In this document: one piece after another, positions 9,463 to 18,797 of the stretch
Layout of the letters: each line of letters opens with the position of its first letter
How positions within the stretch are numbered: position 1 is the first letter of the stretch
Source: Pseudanabaena sp. FACHB-2040
GTDB lineage: Bacteria > Cyanobacteriota > Cyanobacteriia > Phormidesmidales > Phormidesmidaceae
Direction of reading: 5' to 3'
Length of the DNA: 64,000 bases
Assembly: GCF_014696715.1 (NCBI RefSeq)
Contig: NZ_JACJQO010000005.1
Location: forward strand, 62,001 to 126,000
Program-made: the position numbers and the translations under genes
The notes under the pieces: model-generated
Told to the model about the DNA's origin: nothing
The model's input: only the letters and a program-made list of their open reading frames with translations
Database searches by the model: none

Positions 9463-9505
9463 ACGTTAAGCAACAAATCAAGGGGCTTTTGTATCTGTAA
9501 GCACA
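9463..9505 (-). promoter_or_regulatory. Predicted NtcA-activated nirA promoter
   Basis: Read on the minus strand, TGTG-N8-TACA (9490-9505) matches the NtcA consensus TGTA-N8-TACA in all but one position. It is followed, exactly 22 nt after its TAC, by TAACGT (9463-9468), a TAN3T -10 box. That is the architecture of canonical class II NtcA promoters. The predicted start near 9456 leaves a leader of about 290 nt before nirA. The sites were found by eye, without scoring. Confidence 0.55.
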
Positions 9506-9528
9506 GTTCTGTAAACAATTTGTAAGCC

Positions 9529-9555
9529 TTGCATGGGCCTCATGCAATTCCTGCA
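9529..9555. promoter_or_regulatory. Predicted NtcB (LysR-type) binding sites
   Basis: Two overlapping dyads sit just upstream of the NtcA box. One is the perfect inverted repeat TTGCATG-N5-CATGCAA (9529-9547), which has the LysR T-N11-A form. The other is TGCA-N5-TGCA (9543-9555), the motif I recall for NtcB sites of the Synechococcus nirA promoter. They centre about 80-95 bp upstream of the predicted nirA start. The ntcB gene itself is 1.8 kb away in the divergent arm. Confidence 0.55.
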
Positions 9556-9974
9556 TTTTTCTTCGCCGCCTGGGTTTCGCTAAACCTAGAAGAATCAGTA
9601 AGATGCTTTGCTAGATGGCCAAGCTCAAAAAAAATTTCTGATTTGCAACCTAATTTGTAAAAGTCAGGCCGGTGGTAGGTACTCCTCAGATAGAGCCTGA
9701 AATGCCTTTTGGGGGTGCTGATTATTCAGCAAATCGGTTTTAACCGCTCGGTGGGGCAGTGTAGAGTAAGCCAGACAAATAGGGTAGATGGGGTTGTTTG
9801 CTAGGGCCGTTTAGAGCGCTTTAATCGACCCTTTACTAGAGCCCGCTGGGCATCTCCAAGCTAGAAAAGTAAGCTGGGATTGTGAGGGAAATGATTAAGG
9901 CTTAACCAGACCATTGTTTCGATTCACGCCACTTAAGAGCCAAGTCTGAGTCACGTTTTAAAGGACGGTAATCG

Positions 9975-11114
9975 TTGTACTCTTCGTCTGAAACCCACTC
10001 ACATAACACTGGTCCACAAACGGTATCTGTCGATCAACCCGAAGTTTCCCTCAACAGAGCGATTGATACACTTCTGCTAGGCAACTTTCACGACCGATGG
10101 GAAGTAACTAAGCGCCTGCCAAACTTTGGTGAAGAGGCCATTTCACCCATACTGGCCTTGCTGGGAGACGACAGCTTGGATTGGGAAGTGCGCTGGTTCG
10201 CCGCCCGCACATTGGGAGAATTTGACCGGCCTGAGGTAGTGGCTGCCCTGCTATCGCTGTTTATGGCCACTGAGGATGAGGAACTGCGGCAAAGTGCAGC
10301 TGACGCTCTGACTCAAATCGGCCCTTCTGCCGTGGCAGCACTAGCCCACTCCCTGCGGGAGCGCGATCGCAAACCCATTGCAGCCCAAGCCCTGGCTCAG
10401 ATTCGTCATCGCTCGACCATTCCGCCTTTGCTAGAGCTAGCCCAAGACGAGTCAGCCCCACTACGGGCCCTAGCCCTAGAAGCGCTGGCTGGGTACCCCG
10501 AGCCTCGGGTGCTAACTGCCGTTCAGGCAGCCCTGGTTGATCCAGCGGGAGAGGTGCGGCTGCAGGCAGTTCGAGCCTTAGGAGCCTACCGCCAAAAGCT
10601 GGACCCACAGGACCTGATGGACTGGCTAGAACCGCGCCTACAGGACGGACATCTAGGCGTTTGTCAGGCTGCGATCGCACTGCTAGGTCGCCTGTCCCTG
10701 CCCACTGCTGCGGCCCGACTGATCGCGTTGATTCAGACCCCTACAACCCCTAAGTCCCTGCGGCTAAAGGCCATTCAGTCCCTAGGGTGGATGGGGATTC
10801 GGCCTGCAGTTGAGGGCCTGCTGGAGATTTGGCAGGAAGCCTCAGTAGACGAACGCTCTGCCATTGTTACAGCCCTATCGCACCAGCCTGAAGCAGAGTT
10901 GCGAGAGCTAGCAGCTCAGGCCCTGCTCAGCTGGCTGCAGCAGCTTTCTCTGGAGCGTCCATCATCAGAGCTAGAGCCGCTACGACGACAGAGCGCCTTG
11001 GCCTTAGGCCAGATGAGAGTCGTAGCCGCCAGGGCTACCCTAGAAGTCCTGAAGGAAGACCCCGATGAAGGCATGCGGCTACATGCGATCGCAGCACTGA
11101 GACACTTAGACTGA
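9975..11114 (+). CDS. HEAT-repeat protein, NirB-like, of the nitrate cluster
   Basis: The 379-aa protein consists almost wholly of HEAT/PBS-lyase-type helical repeats from about residue 40: LLGDDSLDWEVRWFAARTLG, LRQSAADALTQIG, VRLQAVRALGAY and MRLHAIAALRHLD. These repeats normally bind other proteins. It starts with TTG at 9975 after AAGGACGG. It lies divergent to nirA, with ntcB following. The same order (nirA, divergent HEAT gene, ntcB) is known in other cyanobacteria, where this gene, called nirB, is needed for full nitrite reductase activity. It is not the NADH nitrite reductase called NirB in enterobacteria. The alternative is a phycobilin-lyase-like HEAT protein, less likely given the location. 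Confidence 0.7.
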   Translation: MYSSSETHSHNTGPQTVSVDQPEVSLNRAIDTLLLGNFHDRWEVTKRLPNFGEEAISPILALLGDDSLDWEVRWFAARTLGEFDRPEVVAALLSLFMATEDEELRQSAADALTQIGPSAVAALAHSLRERDRKPIAAQALAQIRHRSTIPPLLELAQDESAPLRALALEALAGYPEPRVLTAVQAALVDPAGEVRLQAVRALGAYRQKLDPQDLMDWLEPRLQDGHLGVCQAAIALLGRLSLPTAAARLIALIQTPTTPKSLRLKAIQSLGWMGIRPAVEGLLEIWQEASVDERSAIVTALSHQPEAELRELAAQALLSWLQQLSLERPSSELEPLRRQSALALGQMRVVAARATLEVLKEDPDEGMRLHAIAALRHLD

Positions 11115-11284
11115 GTGGAAGAGGAGTTAGTAGAAGGGTTAGCTTTTTCTTCCTCTCTCCTCCCTCTTCCAAAGAACTTTCAACCTATTCTTTCAGACAA
11201 AACTTCGCGAATAGGCACGTTCTGTATCTTCGTTTAGCAGTTTTTGATACTAAGCAGTGCCCCGGCTTTTGTTATTCAGTTAAC

Positions 11285-11311
11285 AATCCCGACCGACTCT
11301 CGGTTGGGATT
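11285..11311 (+). terminator. Hairpin between the HEAT gene and ntcB
   Basis: A 12-bp inverted repeat (AATCCCGACCGA / TCGGTTGGGATT, one G-U pair) with a 3-nt loop lies 26 bp before the ntcB start. Downstream bases are only moderately T-rich (TCACTGTTT), so it may be a terminator of the HEAT gene or an attenuator in the ntcB leader. Confidence 0.45.
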
Positions 11312-11336
11312 TCACTGTTTCAGGTGCTAGGTCCCC

Positions 11337-12278
11337 ATGCGTATAGAGCAGTTGCAGGCATTTTTAGCCGTTGCGGAAACCGGGAGCTTTCAGGCGGCTG
11401 CTCGCCAGTGCCAGGTTACCCAATCCACCATCAGCCGTCAGGTGCAGGCGCTAGAAGCCGATCTAGATGCGCCCCTGCTTCATCGCGGGGCGCAGGCCAA
11501 GCTCACGATCGCGGGGGAACGGCTAATGCCCAAAGCTCGCCGGATTTGTCAGGACTGGCTACAGGTGTCGCGCGATATTGCCGACCTGATGGCCGGAAAG
11601 CAGCCAGAACTGTGTGTAGCAGCGATTCAAACAGTGTGCGCCCACTTTTTGCCGCCGATTCTGCAGCAGTTTTGCCAGGACTACCCCAACGTGCAGCTGC
11701 GGGTCAGTTCCTTAGGTAGCGATCGATCCCTAAAGGTACTGAGAGATGGCCTGGTAGACATTGCCATTGTTATGCAAAATCCCAAGCTGACGGCCCACCC
11801 AGAAATGGCCGTGATCCCGCTTTATGAAGAAGCCGTAGAGGTACTGCTGGCCGCCGATCACCCGCTTACAGCCTATGAGGCAGTGCCCTGGGAAGCGCTG
11901 TCCCGTTTTCCCCATGTGGTGTTTAAAGACGGCTATGGGATGCAGCGGCTGGTGCAAGAGCAGTTTCAGAAGTGTGAGGGCACTCTACAGGCAGCGCTAG
12001 AGTTGAATACGCTAGATGCCTTTCGGGGGGTCGTGCGGCAGGGAAATTTCGTGGCCCTGCTGCCCAAGGCTGCCCTGACCGAGTGCCGCCGGGACCCTAC
12101 CCTGGCAGTGCGAGTTACCGAAGCCCCCGTGTTGCGTCGTCAGGTTGTGCTGGTGACCACTCACGATCGGCTCACCATCCCGCCCATACAGCGGTTTTAC
12201 GAGCTGGTTAAAACCCTGGCTAGTGACTTTCAAGGGCCTGCTGCAGCTACCGTTTCACCACTTGCCTTCGTCCGCTAG
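11337..12278 (+). CDS. ntcB: LysR-type activator of nitrate assimilation
   Basis: The 313-aa protein has an N-terminal winged helix-turn-helix (about residues 1-60: MRIEQLQAFLAVAETGSF, then QSTISRQVQALEADL) and a LysR effector domain (about 90-300, starting PELCVAAIQTVCAHFLPPIL). NtcB senses nitrite and boosts transcription of the nir operon together with NtcA. Identification rests on the LysR fold plus position beside nirA, a nirB-like gene and a cnaT-like gene, the order known from Anabaena and Synechococcus. The 13-bp gap to the next gene implies a shared transcript. The C-terminal ~15 residues are variable. Another LysR regulator of nitrogen or carbon genes is the only real alternative. 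Confidence 0.82.
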   Translation: MRIEQLQAFLAVAETGSFQAAARQCQVTQSTISRQVQALEADLDAPLLHRGAQAKLTIAGERLMPKARRICQDWLQVSRDIADLMAGKQPELCVAAIQTVCAHFLPPILQQFCQDYPNVQLRVSSLGSDRSLKVLRDGLVDIAIVMQNPKLTAHPEMAVIPLYEEAVEVLLAADHPLTAYEAVPWEALSRFPHVVFKDGYGMQRLVQEQFQKCEGTLQAALELNTLDAFRGVVRQGNFVALLPKAALTECRRDPTLAVRVTEAPVLRRQVVLVTTHDRLTIPPIQRFYELVKTLASDFQGPAAATVSPLAFVR

Positions 12279-12291
12279 AGTGTGATCCACC

Positions 12292-13374
12292 ATGAGCCAA
12301 GAATTTAGGGAATTACTGAAAAAGGTCGGCAGCGGTAGCCATACCTCCAAAGACCTGAGCCGCGAGGAAAGTGCCCTAGCCACCCGGCTGATGCTGCTGC
12401 AGGAGGCTACCCCAGCCCAGATCGGCGCGTTTATGATTTCCCACCGGATCAAGCGACCTACAGCGGCAGAGCTAGCAGGCATGCTAGATGCCTACGAAGC
12501 CCTAGGCCCGACTCTGCCTGCCATTGCTAGCGCAATTCCGGTTATGGTGCTGGGCTGCCCCTACGATGGCCGCTCGCGCACCGCTCCGGTAACTCCCCTA
12601 ACAGCGTTGATCCTAGCGGCGGCGGGGGCTCCGGTGCTGCTGCATGGCGGCGATCGCATGCCCACTAAAGAAGGCATTCCCCTAATTGAAATCTGGCAAG
12701 CCCTGGGACTCTCCCTAGAACGCCTGGATCTGGCGCAGGTCCACACCCTGCTAGAACGCACTGGATTTGGCTTTATCTACCTGCCCCAGCATTTTCCGGC
12801 GGCTCAGTCGCTGGTGCCTTACCGTGAGCAGATCGGCAAGCGCCCGCCCTTTGCCACCATTGAACTGATGTGGTCGCCCTATGGTGGAGCCAGCCAGACT
12901 GTTACCGGCTATGTTCATCCGCCCACCGAGGGGTTGGCTCAGCAGACCTTCCAACTGCGAGGGCTACAGCGCTTTATTGCTGTCAAGGGCTTAGAGGGCA
13001 GCTGCGATTTACCTCGCAGCCGCACCGCCATTATTGGCTTAGGGCAACCCGACGGCTCTATTGAACGAGTGCTGCTCCACCCCCGAGACTACGGCTTTGC
13101 CGCAGAAGACGTGCCCTTTGAGGGAGATGAGTGGCTGCACCGATCGCTTGCATCGGTGCTCCAGGGAGAGCCCAGCGAACTGATGCGCTCTACCGTTTGG
13201 AATGGCGGCTTTTACCTGTGGCGCAGCGGCGTTAGCGAGTCGCTTGAAGCGGGGCTGACCTTGGCGACCACCCTGATCCAGCAGGGCCAAGTTCAGGCCA
13301 AGCTCGATCAGCTGCGCCAGGCAGTTTTGGATCTAACCTTAGCTGCGTCGCCGGTGGGGTTGAGCATTAGCTAA
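12292..13374 (+). CDS. cnaT: CnaT-like protein (anthranilate phosphoribosyltransferase fold)
   Basis: The 360-aa protein has the TrpD/nucleoside phosphorylase type fold. An N-terminal helical domain carries the segment LMLLQEATPAQIGAFMISHR. A phosphoribosyl-binding-like domain contains LHGGDRMPTKEGI, where TrpD has a GNRSxSS-type loop. True TrpD would be in a trp context; here it directly follows ntcB (13 bp). In Anabaena the equivalent gene next to ntcB, cnaT, is required for nir operon expression although the protein is enzyme-like, not DNA-binding. I infer the same role. The substrate is unknown. Its last 8 bp overlap the convergent GNAT gene. Confidence 0.75.
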   Translation: MSQEFRELLKKVGSGSHTSKDLSREESALATRLMLLQEATPAQIGAFMISHRIKRPTAAELAGMLDAYEALGPTLPAIASAIPVMVLGCPYDGRSRTAPVTPLTALILAAAGAPVLLHGGDRMPTKEGIPLIEIWQALGLSLERLDLAQVHTLLERTGFGFIYLPQHFPAAQSLVPYREQIGKRPPFATIELMWSPYGGASQTVTGYVHPPTEGLAQQTFQLRGLQRFIAVKGLEGSCDLPRSRTAIIGLGQPDGSIERVLLHPRDYGFAAEDVPFEGDEWLHRSLASVLQGEPSELMRSTVWNGGFYLWRSGVSESLEAGLTLATTLIQQGQVQAKLDQLRQAVLDLTLAASPVGLSIS

Positions 13375-13855
13375 ACGGGCCGCTCGACGAGGCTGCTTCT
13401 GCGCCTCGATAGGCCGGGGTAAACTCTCGCTCGACGGGCTGGTTAAACAGAACCAGGGTAGTGCTGGAGTTGGCTTGGAAGCCGATGCGCTCATAAAAGC
13501 CCTGTTGATGCGTGGTCATCAAGTAAACGCGCTCAACCTGGCTGACGTGGGGGTGGCCCAAAACTGTCTGGACCAGCTTACGGCCCAGGCCACCACCCTG
13601 ATAGTTAGGGTCGATCACTACATCCCAGATGGTGGCCCGGTAGATACCGTCGGAGGTGGCGCGAGCAAAGCCAATCAGCGTTTTTTGATCCCAAACGGTA
13701 ACTACTGGGTGGCTGTTTGCGATCGCAACCTGCATATCTTTCATGTCTCGGTCTTTTGCCCAAAAGGCAGCGGCCTGAAATAGTCGGTAGAGCTGGTCTA
13801 AATCAGACTCCGAAAAATCTTCGCTGTACTGAAAATGAACGTGGCTACAGTCCAT
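13367..13855 (-). CDS. GNAT-family N-acetyltransferase
   Basis: The 162-aa protein has the GNAT core. IGFARATSDGIYRATIWDVV is strand beta4 with its lead-in, YQGGGLGRKLVQTVL is the acetyl-CoA pyrophosphate loop (R/Q-x-x-G-x-G/A type), and YLMTTHQQGFYERIGF is the beta5/alpha4 region. It resembles the cyanobacterial and plastid GNAT group that acetylates proteins, but its substrate cannot be read from sequence. The C-terminal 25 residues (PAYRGAEAASSSGPFS) are low complexity. The 3' end overlaps the cnaT-like gene by 8 bp in convergent orientation, so the two transcripts may interfere. Confidence 0.82.
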   Translation of the reverse strand: MDCSHVHFQYSEDFSESDLDQLYRLFQAAAFWAKDRDMKDMQVAIANSHPVVTVWDQKTLIGFARATSDGIYRATIWDVVIDPNYQGGGLGRKLVQTVLGHPHVSQVERVYLMTTHQQGFYERIGFQANSSTTLVLFNQPVEREFTPAYRGAEAASSSGPFS

Positions 13856-14307
13856 TGCGGCGGTTACGTCCTTACGACAAGGCAGTTAATCGGGCAGTAA
13901 CGGCACTATCCCAAAATGCTTCACTAAAGCATAAACAGATTTATCTGAATCGGGATATACCGAAAATGGCTGATTCAATCCAAAAATCAAGATATCGTGA
14001 CACCCTTTGGCTTAATCCTTTAGGATGATTAGCCATAGCGGGTTTTACGCCCTAATACTGCTTCAACCCTCTATTTACATCTCCCCTGCAGGCTCTTTTG
14101 GACCACTCAGCCCAGCCCAAAGTCCAGATGATAGGATAGATAAGCCCATCTAGCCCAGTTTGGCCCCCTTTATCTCGGCTGCCAACCTTCGCTGATCAAG
14201 TGAGTTGGGTCACTGGCTTGAGGTGCGGGAATCGTCCCTTGCAGCGCCTCAATACATTACGATTTACTAAAGTCTTATACCCCTACGCTGTCTTGGTTCC
14301 CTAATCC
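13856..14307. other. Spacer upstream of secA
   Basis: About 450 bp without a supported gene between the divergent GNAT and secA starts. It should hold both promoters. I see no strong dyad or RNA-like structure. Confidence 0.4.
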
Positions 14308-17097
14308 ATGCTGAAGAACCTTCTGGGTGATCCCAATACCCGCAAGCTTAAGAAATATCAGCCCGATGTGGCTGAGATCAACCTCTTGGAAGAGGACATC
14401 AAAGTACTCTCCGACGAGGCACTCTCCGCCAAGACAGGAGAATTTAAGCAGCGGCTGGAAAAGGGAGAAACCCTCGACGACATTTTGACCGAAGCTTTTG
14501 CTGTAGTGCGTGAGGCCTCCCGGCGAGTGCTGGGTATGCGCCACTTCGATGTACAGCTGATTGGCGGCATGGTGCTGCACGATGGTCAAATTGCTGAAAT
14601 GAAGACCGGGGAAGGCAAAACCCTGGTTGCGACCCTACCTTCTTACCTCAATGCTCTAACTGGTAAGGGCGTTCACATCGTCACCGTGAACGACTACCTA
14701 GCCCGTCGAGACGCCGAGTGGATGGGGCAAATCCACCGCTTCTTAGGCCTGAGCGTGGGGCTGATTCAGCAGGGCATGTCTCCCGCTGAGCGCAAGTTTA
14801 ACTACGGCTGCGACATCACCTACGGCACCAACAGCGAGTACGGCTTTGACTACCTGCGCGACAACATGTCCACGGCTATGCAGGATGTGGTGCAGCGCCC
14901 GTTCAACTTCTGTGTCATTGACGAAGTCGATTCGATTTTGATCGACGAGGCCCGCACGCCGCTGATCATTTCAGGTCAGGTGGATCGGCCCAGCGAAAAA
15001 TACACCCGAGCGGCAGACGTCTCTCGTGAGCTAAACCCAGAAGAGCACTACGAAGTAGACGAGAAAGCCCACAACGTGCTGCTGACCGACGAGGGCTATA
15101 TCAAATCGGAAGAACTGCTGGGCGTCGTTGACCTGTTTGACCCCAAAGACCCCTGGGCTCACTACATCTTTAACGCGCTTAAGGCCAAAGAACTCTTTAC
15201 CAAAGACGTCAAATACATCGTCCGCAATGGCGAGGTGGTCATCGTCGATGAATTTACTGGGCGAGTCATGCCCGGTCGCCGCTGGAGCGATGGCCTGCAC
15301 CAGGCGATCGAGGCCAAGGAGCGGGTAGACATTCAGTCTGAAACCCAAACGCTAGCCAGCATTACCTATCAAAACTTCTTTCTGCTTTACCCTAAGCTGT
15401 CGGGCATGACCGGCACAGCCAAGACAGAAGAGGCCGAATTCGAGAAAATCTACAACCTAGAAGTCACCATCATCCCAACTAACCGGGTGAGGGCGCGTCA
15501 CGATGTTTCTGACGTCGTCTACAAGACCGAAGAAGCCAAGTGGAAGGCAGTCGCGGAAGAATGTGCAGAAATGCACGAGCTGGGTCGCCCCGTACTGGTG
15601 GGCACGACCAGCGTAGAGAAATCGGAACTGCTCTCCAACCTATTGCAGCAGTTAGGCGTGCCCCACAACCTGCTTAATGCTAAGCCCGAGAACGTTGAGC
15701 GAGAATCAGAAATTGTGGCCCAGGCCGGTCGCCGGGGAGCTGTGACGATTGCCACTAACATGGCGGGGCGAGGCACAGACATTATCCTTGGGGGTAACGC
15801 TGACTACATGGCCCGCCTCAAGGTGCGGGAATATCTCATGCCCCGGATCGTGAAGCCGGAAGATGAAGACGAGTTTTCGGTGACGGCAGTGCCCGGCGCT
15901 AAAGGTCGAGGCCCCGCCCAAGGCTTTACACCAGGCAAAAAAGTTAAGAGCTGGAAAGCCTCTCCCGATATTTTTCCCACCGAGCTGTCAGCCGAAGCCG
16001 AAGCGGCGCTGCGTAGCTCGGTCGATCTGGCGGTGAAGACCTATGGTGAGCGCAGTCTGCCAGAATTGCAGGCAGAGGAGAAGGTTGCGATCGCAGCCGA
16101 AAAAGCCCCCACCGACGATCCCGTTATCCAGAGCTTGCGGGAAGTCTACAACCTGATTCGCCACGAATACGAGAACCTCACTGAAGCAGAGCACGACGAA
16201 GTCGTTCGCCTAGGTGGGCTCCACGTCATGGGGACAGAGCGCCACGAGTCTCGCCGGATCGACAACCAGCTGCGGGGCCGGGCCGGACGTCAGGGCGACC
16301 CTGGCTCCACCAAGTTTTTCCTCAGTCTGCAGGACAACCTGCTGCGGATTTTTGGTGGAGATCGCGTTGCAGCCCTGATGAATGCCTTCCGGGTAGAAGA
16401 AGACATGCCAATTGAGTCGGGCATGCTCACCCGCTCCCTAGAGGGAGCACAGAAGAAGGTCGAGACCTACTACTACGACATTCGTAAGCAGGTCTTTGAA
16501 TATGACGAGGTGATGAACAACCAGCGTCGCGCCGTTTACGCTGAGCGCCGCCGAGTGCTAGAAGGGCAAGACCTCAAAGAGCTGGTCATCGCCTACGCCG
16601 AGCAGACGATGGATGACATCGTGCAGGCATACATCAACCCAGAGTTGCCGCCCGAGGAGTGGAAGCTCCCCGAGATGCTGGAAAAGATCAAGGAGTTTGT
16701 CTACCTGCTGGCAGACCTAACCCCCGACCAGCTAGAAGACCTCTCACTGGGCGAAATTCGCACCTTCCTCCATGAGCAGGTTCGGATTGCCTACGACATC
16801 AAGGAAGCTCAGGTCGATCAGATCAAGCCCGGTCTGATGCGTGATGCAGAGCGATTCTTTATCCTGCAGCAGATCGATACCCTCTGGCGCGATCACCTGC
16901 AGCAGATGGACGCCCTGCGGGAAACAGTGGGCCTGCGTGGCTACGGCCAAAAAGACCCGCTGCTTGAGTACAAGAGCGAAGGCTACGAGCTGTTCCTCGA
17001 CATGATGACGGGCATTCGCCGGAACGTGGTCTACACCTTGTTCCAGTTCCAGCCACAGCCACAGCCACAGGTGAGAACCTCTCAAGAAGTCGTCTAA
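14308..17097 (+). CDS. secA: Preprotein translocase ATPase SecA
   Basis: The 929-aa motor drives Sec-dependent export through SecYEG at the plasma and thylakoid membranes. Walker A is in [14 protein letters not shown] (about residue 105), Walker B in [20 protein letters not shown], and the second motor half contains [17 protein letters not shown]. The preprotein cross-linking domain (about 220-370) and the C-terminal helical scaffold (from about 650, [20 protein letters not shown]) are present. The C-terminal zinc-binding SecB-binding tail is absent; the end is Gln/Pro-rich ([15 protein letters not shown]), as in cyanobacterial SecA. Length fits the family. It stops 3 bp from the convergent binding-protein gene. 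Confidence 0.97.
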   Translation: MLKNLLGDPNTRKLKKYQPDVAEINLLEEDIKVLSDEALSAKTGEFKQRLEKGETLDDILTEAFAVVREASRRVLGMRHFDVQLIGGMVLHDGQIAEMKTGEGKTLVATLPSYLNALTGKGVHIVTVNDYLARRDAEWMGQIHRFLGLSVGLIQQGMSPAERKFNYGCDITYGTNSEYGFDYLRDNMSTAMQDVVQRPFNFCVIDEVDSILIDEARTPLIISGQVDRPSEKYTRAADVSRELNPEEHYEVDEKAHNVLLTDEGYIKSEELLGVVDLFDPKDPWAHYIFNALKAKELFTKDVKYIVRNGEVVIVDEFTGRVMPGRRWSDGLHQAIEAKERVDIQSETQTLASITYQNFFLLYPKLSGMTGTAKTEEAEFEKIYNLEVTIIPTNRVRARHDVSDVVYKTEEAKWKAVAEECAEMHELGRPVLVGTTSVEKSELLSNLLQQLGVPHNLLNAKPENVERESEIVAQAGRRGAVTIATNMAGRGTDIILGGNADYMARLKVREYLMPRIVKPEDEDEFSVTAVPGAKGRGPAQGFTPGKKVKSWKASPDIFPTELSAEAEAALRSSVDLAVKTYGERSLPELQAEEKVAIAAEKAPTDDPVIQSLREVYNLIRHEYENLTEAEHDEVVRLGGLHVMGTERHESRRIDNQLRGRAGRQGDPGSTKFFLSLQDNLLRIFGGDRVAALMNAFRVEEDMPIESGMLTRSLEGAQKKVETYYYDIRKQVFEYDEVMNNQRRAVYAERRRVLEGQDLKELVIAYAEQTMDDIVQAYINPELPPEEWKLPEMLEKIKEFVYLLADLTPDQLEDLSLGEIRTFLHEQVRIAYDIKEAQVDQIKPGLMRDAERFFILQQIDTLWRDHLQQMDALRETVGLRGYGQKDPLLEYKSEGYELFLDMMTGIRRNVVYTLFQFQPQPQPQVRTSQEVV

Positions 17098-17100
17098 ACT

Positions 17101-18210
17101 TCAATTAGCCCGCTGCCACAGCCGGATCACCTCAGTTACTACCTGACGATCTGGCGGCAGCGAGATCTGGCTAGGCGGATTGACCTCAGCCCCTGGAATC
17201 CCTTGGCTCCAGGGGCTGTTGGGTACGCTCTCTAGATCTACGCTAGGGTTTACTGGACGAAAGCCATGCTGCACAAAGACCGTCTGCTGTTCGGGCGCAG
17301 CCAGAAACTCAAGAAAAGTACGGGCCGCTTTAGCCTCCCCGCTGCTGACATCCTGGCGGAGAATGGCAGCAGTGGAGACGGTTTCGACCGTGCGATCCAG
17401 ATAGTAGATTTCGTAGCTCTGGTTCTGAGTGGTGCCCGACTGCTCCCAGCGATGCAGGGCAATGCTTTCGTAAACAGTGGCGATGTCGGCATCGTTGGGG
17501 CCTCGGGTAATAAACTCCTGCAGCAAAATGTCTGTGGAGCGGGGCGGCTGGTAAACCGAGCTCTTGACCTGGGCAAAGAGCGACTGAACCGGCGGCGCAT
17601 TGAGGGCAGCCGGGCTGAGGGCTGACGTGTTGAGCGCTGCTTCAGACCAAAGAGTAAGCGTGAGCTGACCGCTGTTAGAGCGGGTTGGATCGGTGGTGAC
17701 AAAGTCGAAGCTGCCCCAAGCCGGATTGCCGCCAATCGCACCCCAGTTGGCCTGTTCAATGGCCTGCTCCAGGCGCGACCACTGAAATTGGCCATTGGGA
17801 AAGAGGGCCTTGCCGCGCTCAGGCCATGCGATCGCAACCAGCAGCGTCTTCGCCACTGGCTGTGGCTCCTCGTAGAAGGGGCTCTCGCCGGTTTGAGTTT
17901 GCCAGCGCTGACGCAGCTCCTCCAGCAGATCGCCGTTAGCCGGAATCAGCACAGTCGCTTTGAAGTCGTTTCTATCATCTAGATAGTTGTTAACGACATC
18001 CTGAGAGCCCTGAATTTTAATTACTAGATCAACGTTGGGATTAGCCTGCTCAAATCGAGGCTCCAGCGCTGCTAGCGGTTCCTGTAGTTCCGAGCCGCTG
18101 ACGACTGTGACCGTCTGCTGCAGACCCGGCAGAGGGGCGTAGGTTAGGGCCAAGGCTCCAGCAATAATGGCGGTCGAGAGAGCTATCCGTGCACCTGAAG
18201 ACTGCGTCAT
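17101..18210 (-). CDS. Extracellular solute-binding-type protein, last gene of the VWA operon
   Basis: The 369-aa protein has a signal-type N-terminus (ARIALSTAIIAGALALTYAP) and a periplasmic binding-protein fold. TVTVVSGSELQEPLAALEPR opens lobe I, GSQDVVNNYLDDRNDF follows, and FVTTDPTRSNSGQLTLTLW resembles the ligand-binding P-loop-like TxSNSG motif of phosphate/molybdate-type binding proteins. LQEFITRGPNDADIATVYE and VQHGFRPVNPSVDL mark lobe II. The same TRSNSG motif occurs in the first gene of the operon, so the two binding domains are probably related. No permease or ATPase for an ABC importer is present. It starts 36 bp after the previous gene. Ligand unknown. Confidence 0.7.
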   Translation of the reverse strand: MTQSSGARIALSTAIIAGALALTYAPLPGLQQTVTVVSGSELQEPLAALEPRFEQANPNVDLVIKIQGSQDVVNNYLDDRNDFKATVLIPANGDLLEELRQRWQTQTGESPFYEEPQPVAKTLLVAIAWPERGKALFPNGQFQWSRLEQAIEQANWGAIGGNPAWGSFDFVTTDPTRSNSGQLTLTLWSEAALNTSALSPAALNAPPVQSLFAQVKSSVYQPPRSTDILLQEFITRGPNDADIATVYESIALHRWEQSGTTQNQSYEIYYLDRTVETVSTAAILRQDVSSGEAKAARTFLEFLAAPEQQTVFVQHGFRPVNPSVDLESVPNSPWSQGIPGAEVNPPSQISLPPDRQVVTEVIRLWQRAN

Positions 18211-18246
18211 AGTAAGCTCCTTGGGGGTAATGCCGAATGGTGGGAA

Positions 18247-18795
18247 CTACTCTTGGGAAAGAGATTCGGGGTGACGATGTAACGAGGTAGCAGGAACTGC
18301 CGGAGGCCAGCGCACATCCCAGAAGCTCCAGCTCACGACCCCCAGCAAAAAGGCCATCAGGCCACTTCTCACCAGGGCGAAGGTCGGCTGCGCTGGTTGA
18401 AAAGTCAGCGTATCGGAGCCACTCCCGGCCAGAAACTCCTGCACCTGCCGCTTAATAGCCGCCCCCGAAATGGGGCTTTGGGCAATTTGAGTGGAAAAGG
18501 TCTGGGATTCGCCGCTGAGGGTAAGGGTATGGCGAAATCGTACCCCGCCACGCGGTACTCGGTCAGTTAGCTCCGAGACCACCTCCACAGACTCGACCAC
18601 AAAGGGCTTGGCGGCACCGGGAATCAGCCCATAAAGGAAGGTGCTCACCGCCTCGCAGCGCACCTCATCGGAGGCCGGGCGGTGGCAGGTCAGACCCTGC
18701 CCACCTGTAGTCAAACAGCAGTAGGCGACTAGCAGCAGCAAACAGAGCAGACCCACAATCGGCAGGCTCGCAGGTCGGGCTTTAGACTGGGTCAT
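18247..18795 (-). CDS. Membrane protein of the VWA operon, 182 aa
   Basis: I do not recognise a family. There is a membrane helix near the N-terminus (LPIVGLLCLLLLVAYCCLTT, about residues 11-30) and a second near residue 145-160 (GLMAFLLGVVSWSFW). The roughly 110 residues between carry GLTCHRP and SDEVRCEAVS, cysteines that could form a disulphide if this part is periplasmic. The start is 2 bp from the previous stop, so it must be translated within the operon. Its role is presumably to anchor or stabilise the two exported VWA/binding proteins. Confidence 0.65.
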   Translation of the reverse strand: MTQSKARPASLPIVGLLCLLLLVAYCCLTTGGQGLTCHRPASDEVRCEAVSTFLYGLIPGAAKPFVVESVEVVSELTDRVPRGGVRFRHTLTLSGESQTFSTQIAQSPISGAAIKRQVQEFLAGSGSDTLTFQPAQPTFALVRSGLMAFLLGVVSWSFWDVRWPPAVPATSLHRHPESLSQE

Positions 18796-18797
18796 AG

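Noticed and set aside
9450-9464. NtcA site GTA-N9-TAC
   Set aside because: Spacing is 9, not 8, and it overlaps the predicted -10 box; the neighbouring TGTG-N8-TACA fits better.
10261-10680. 139-codon ORF opposite the HEAT gene
   Set aside because: Shadow of the repeat-rich real gene on the other strand.
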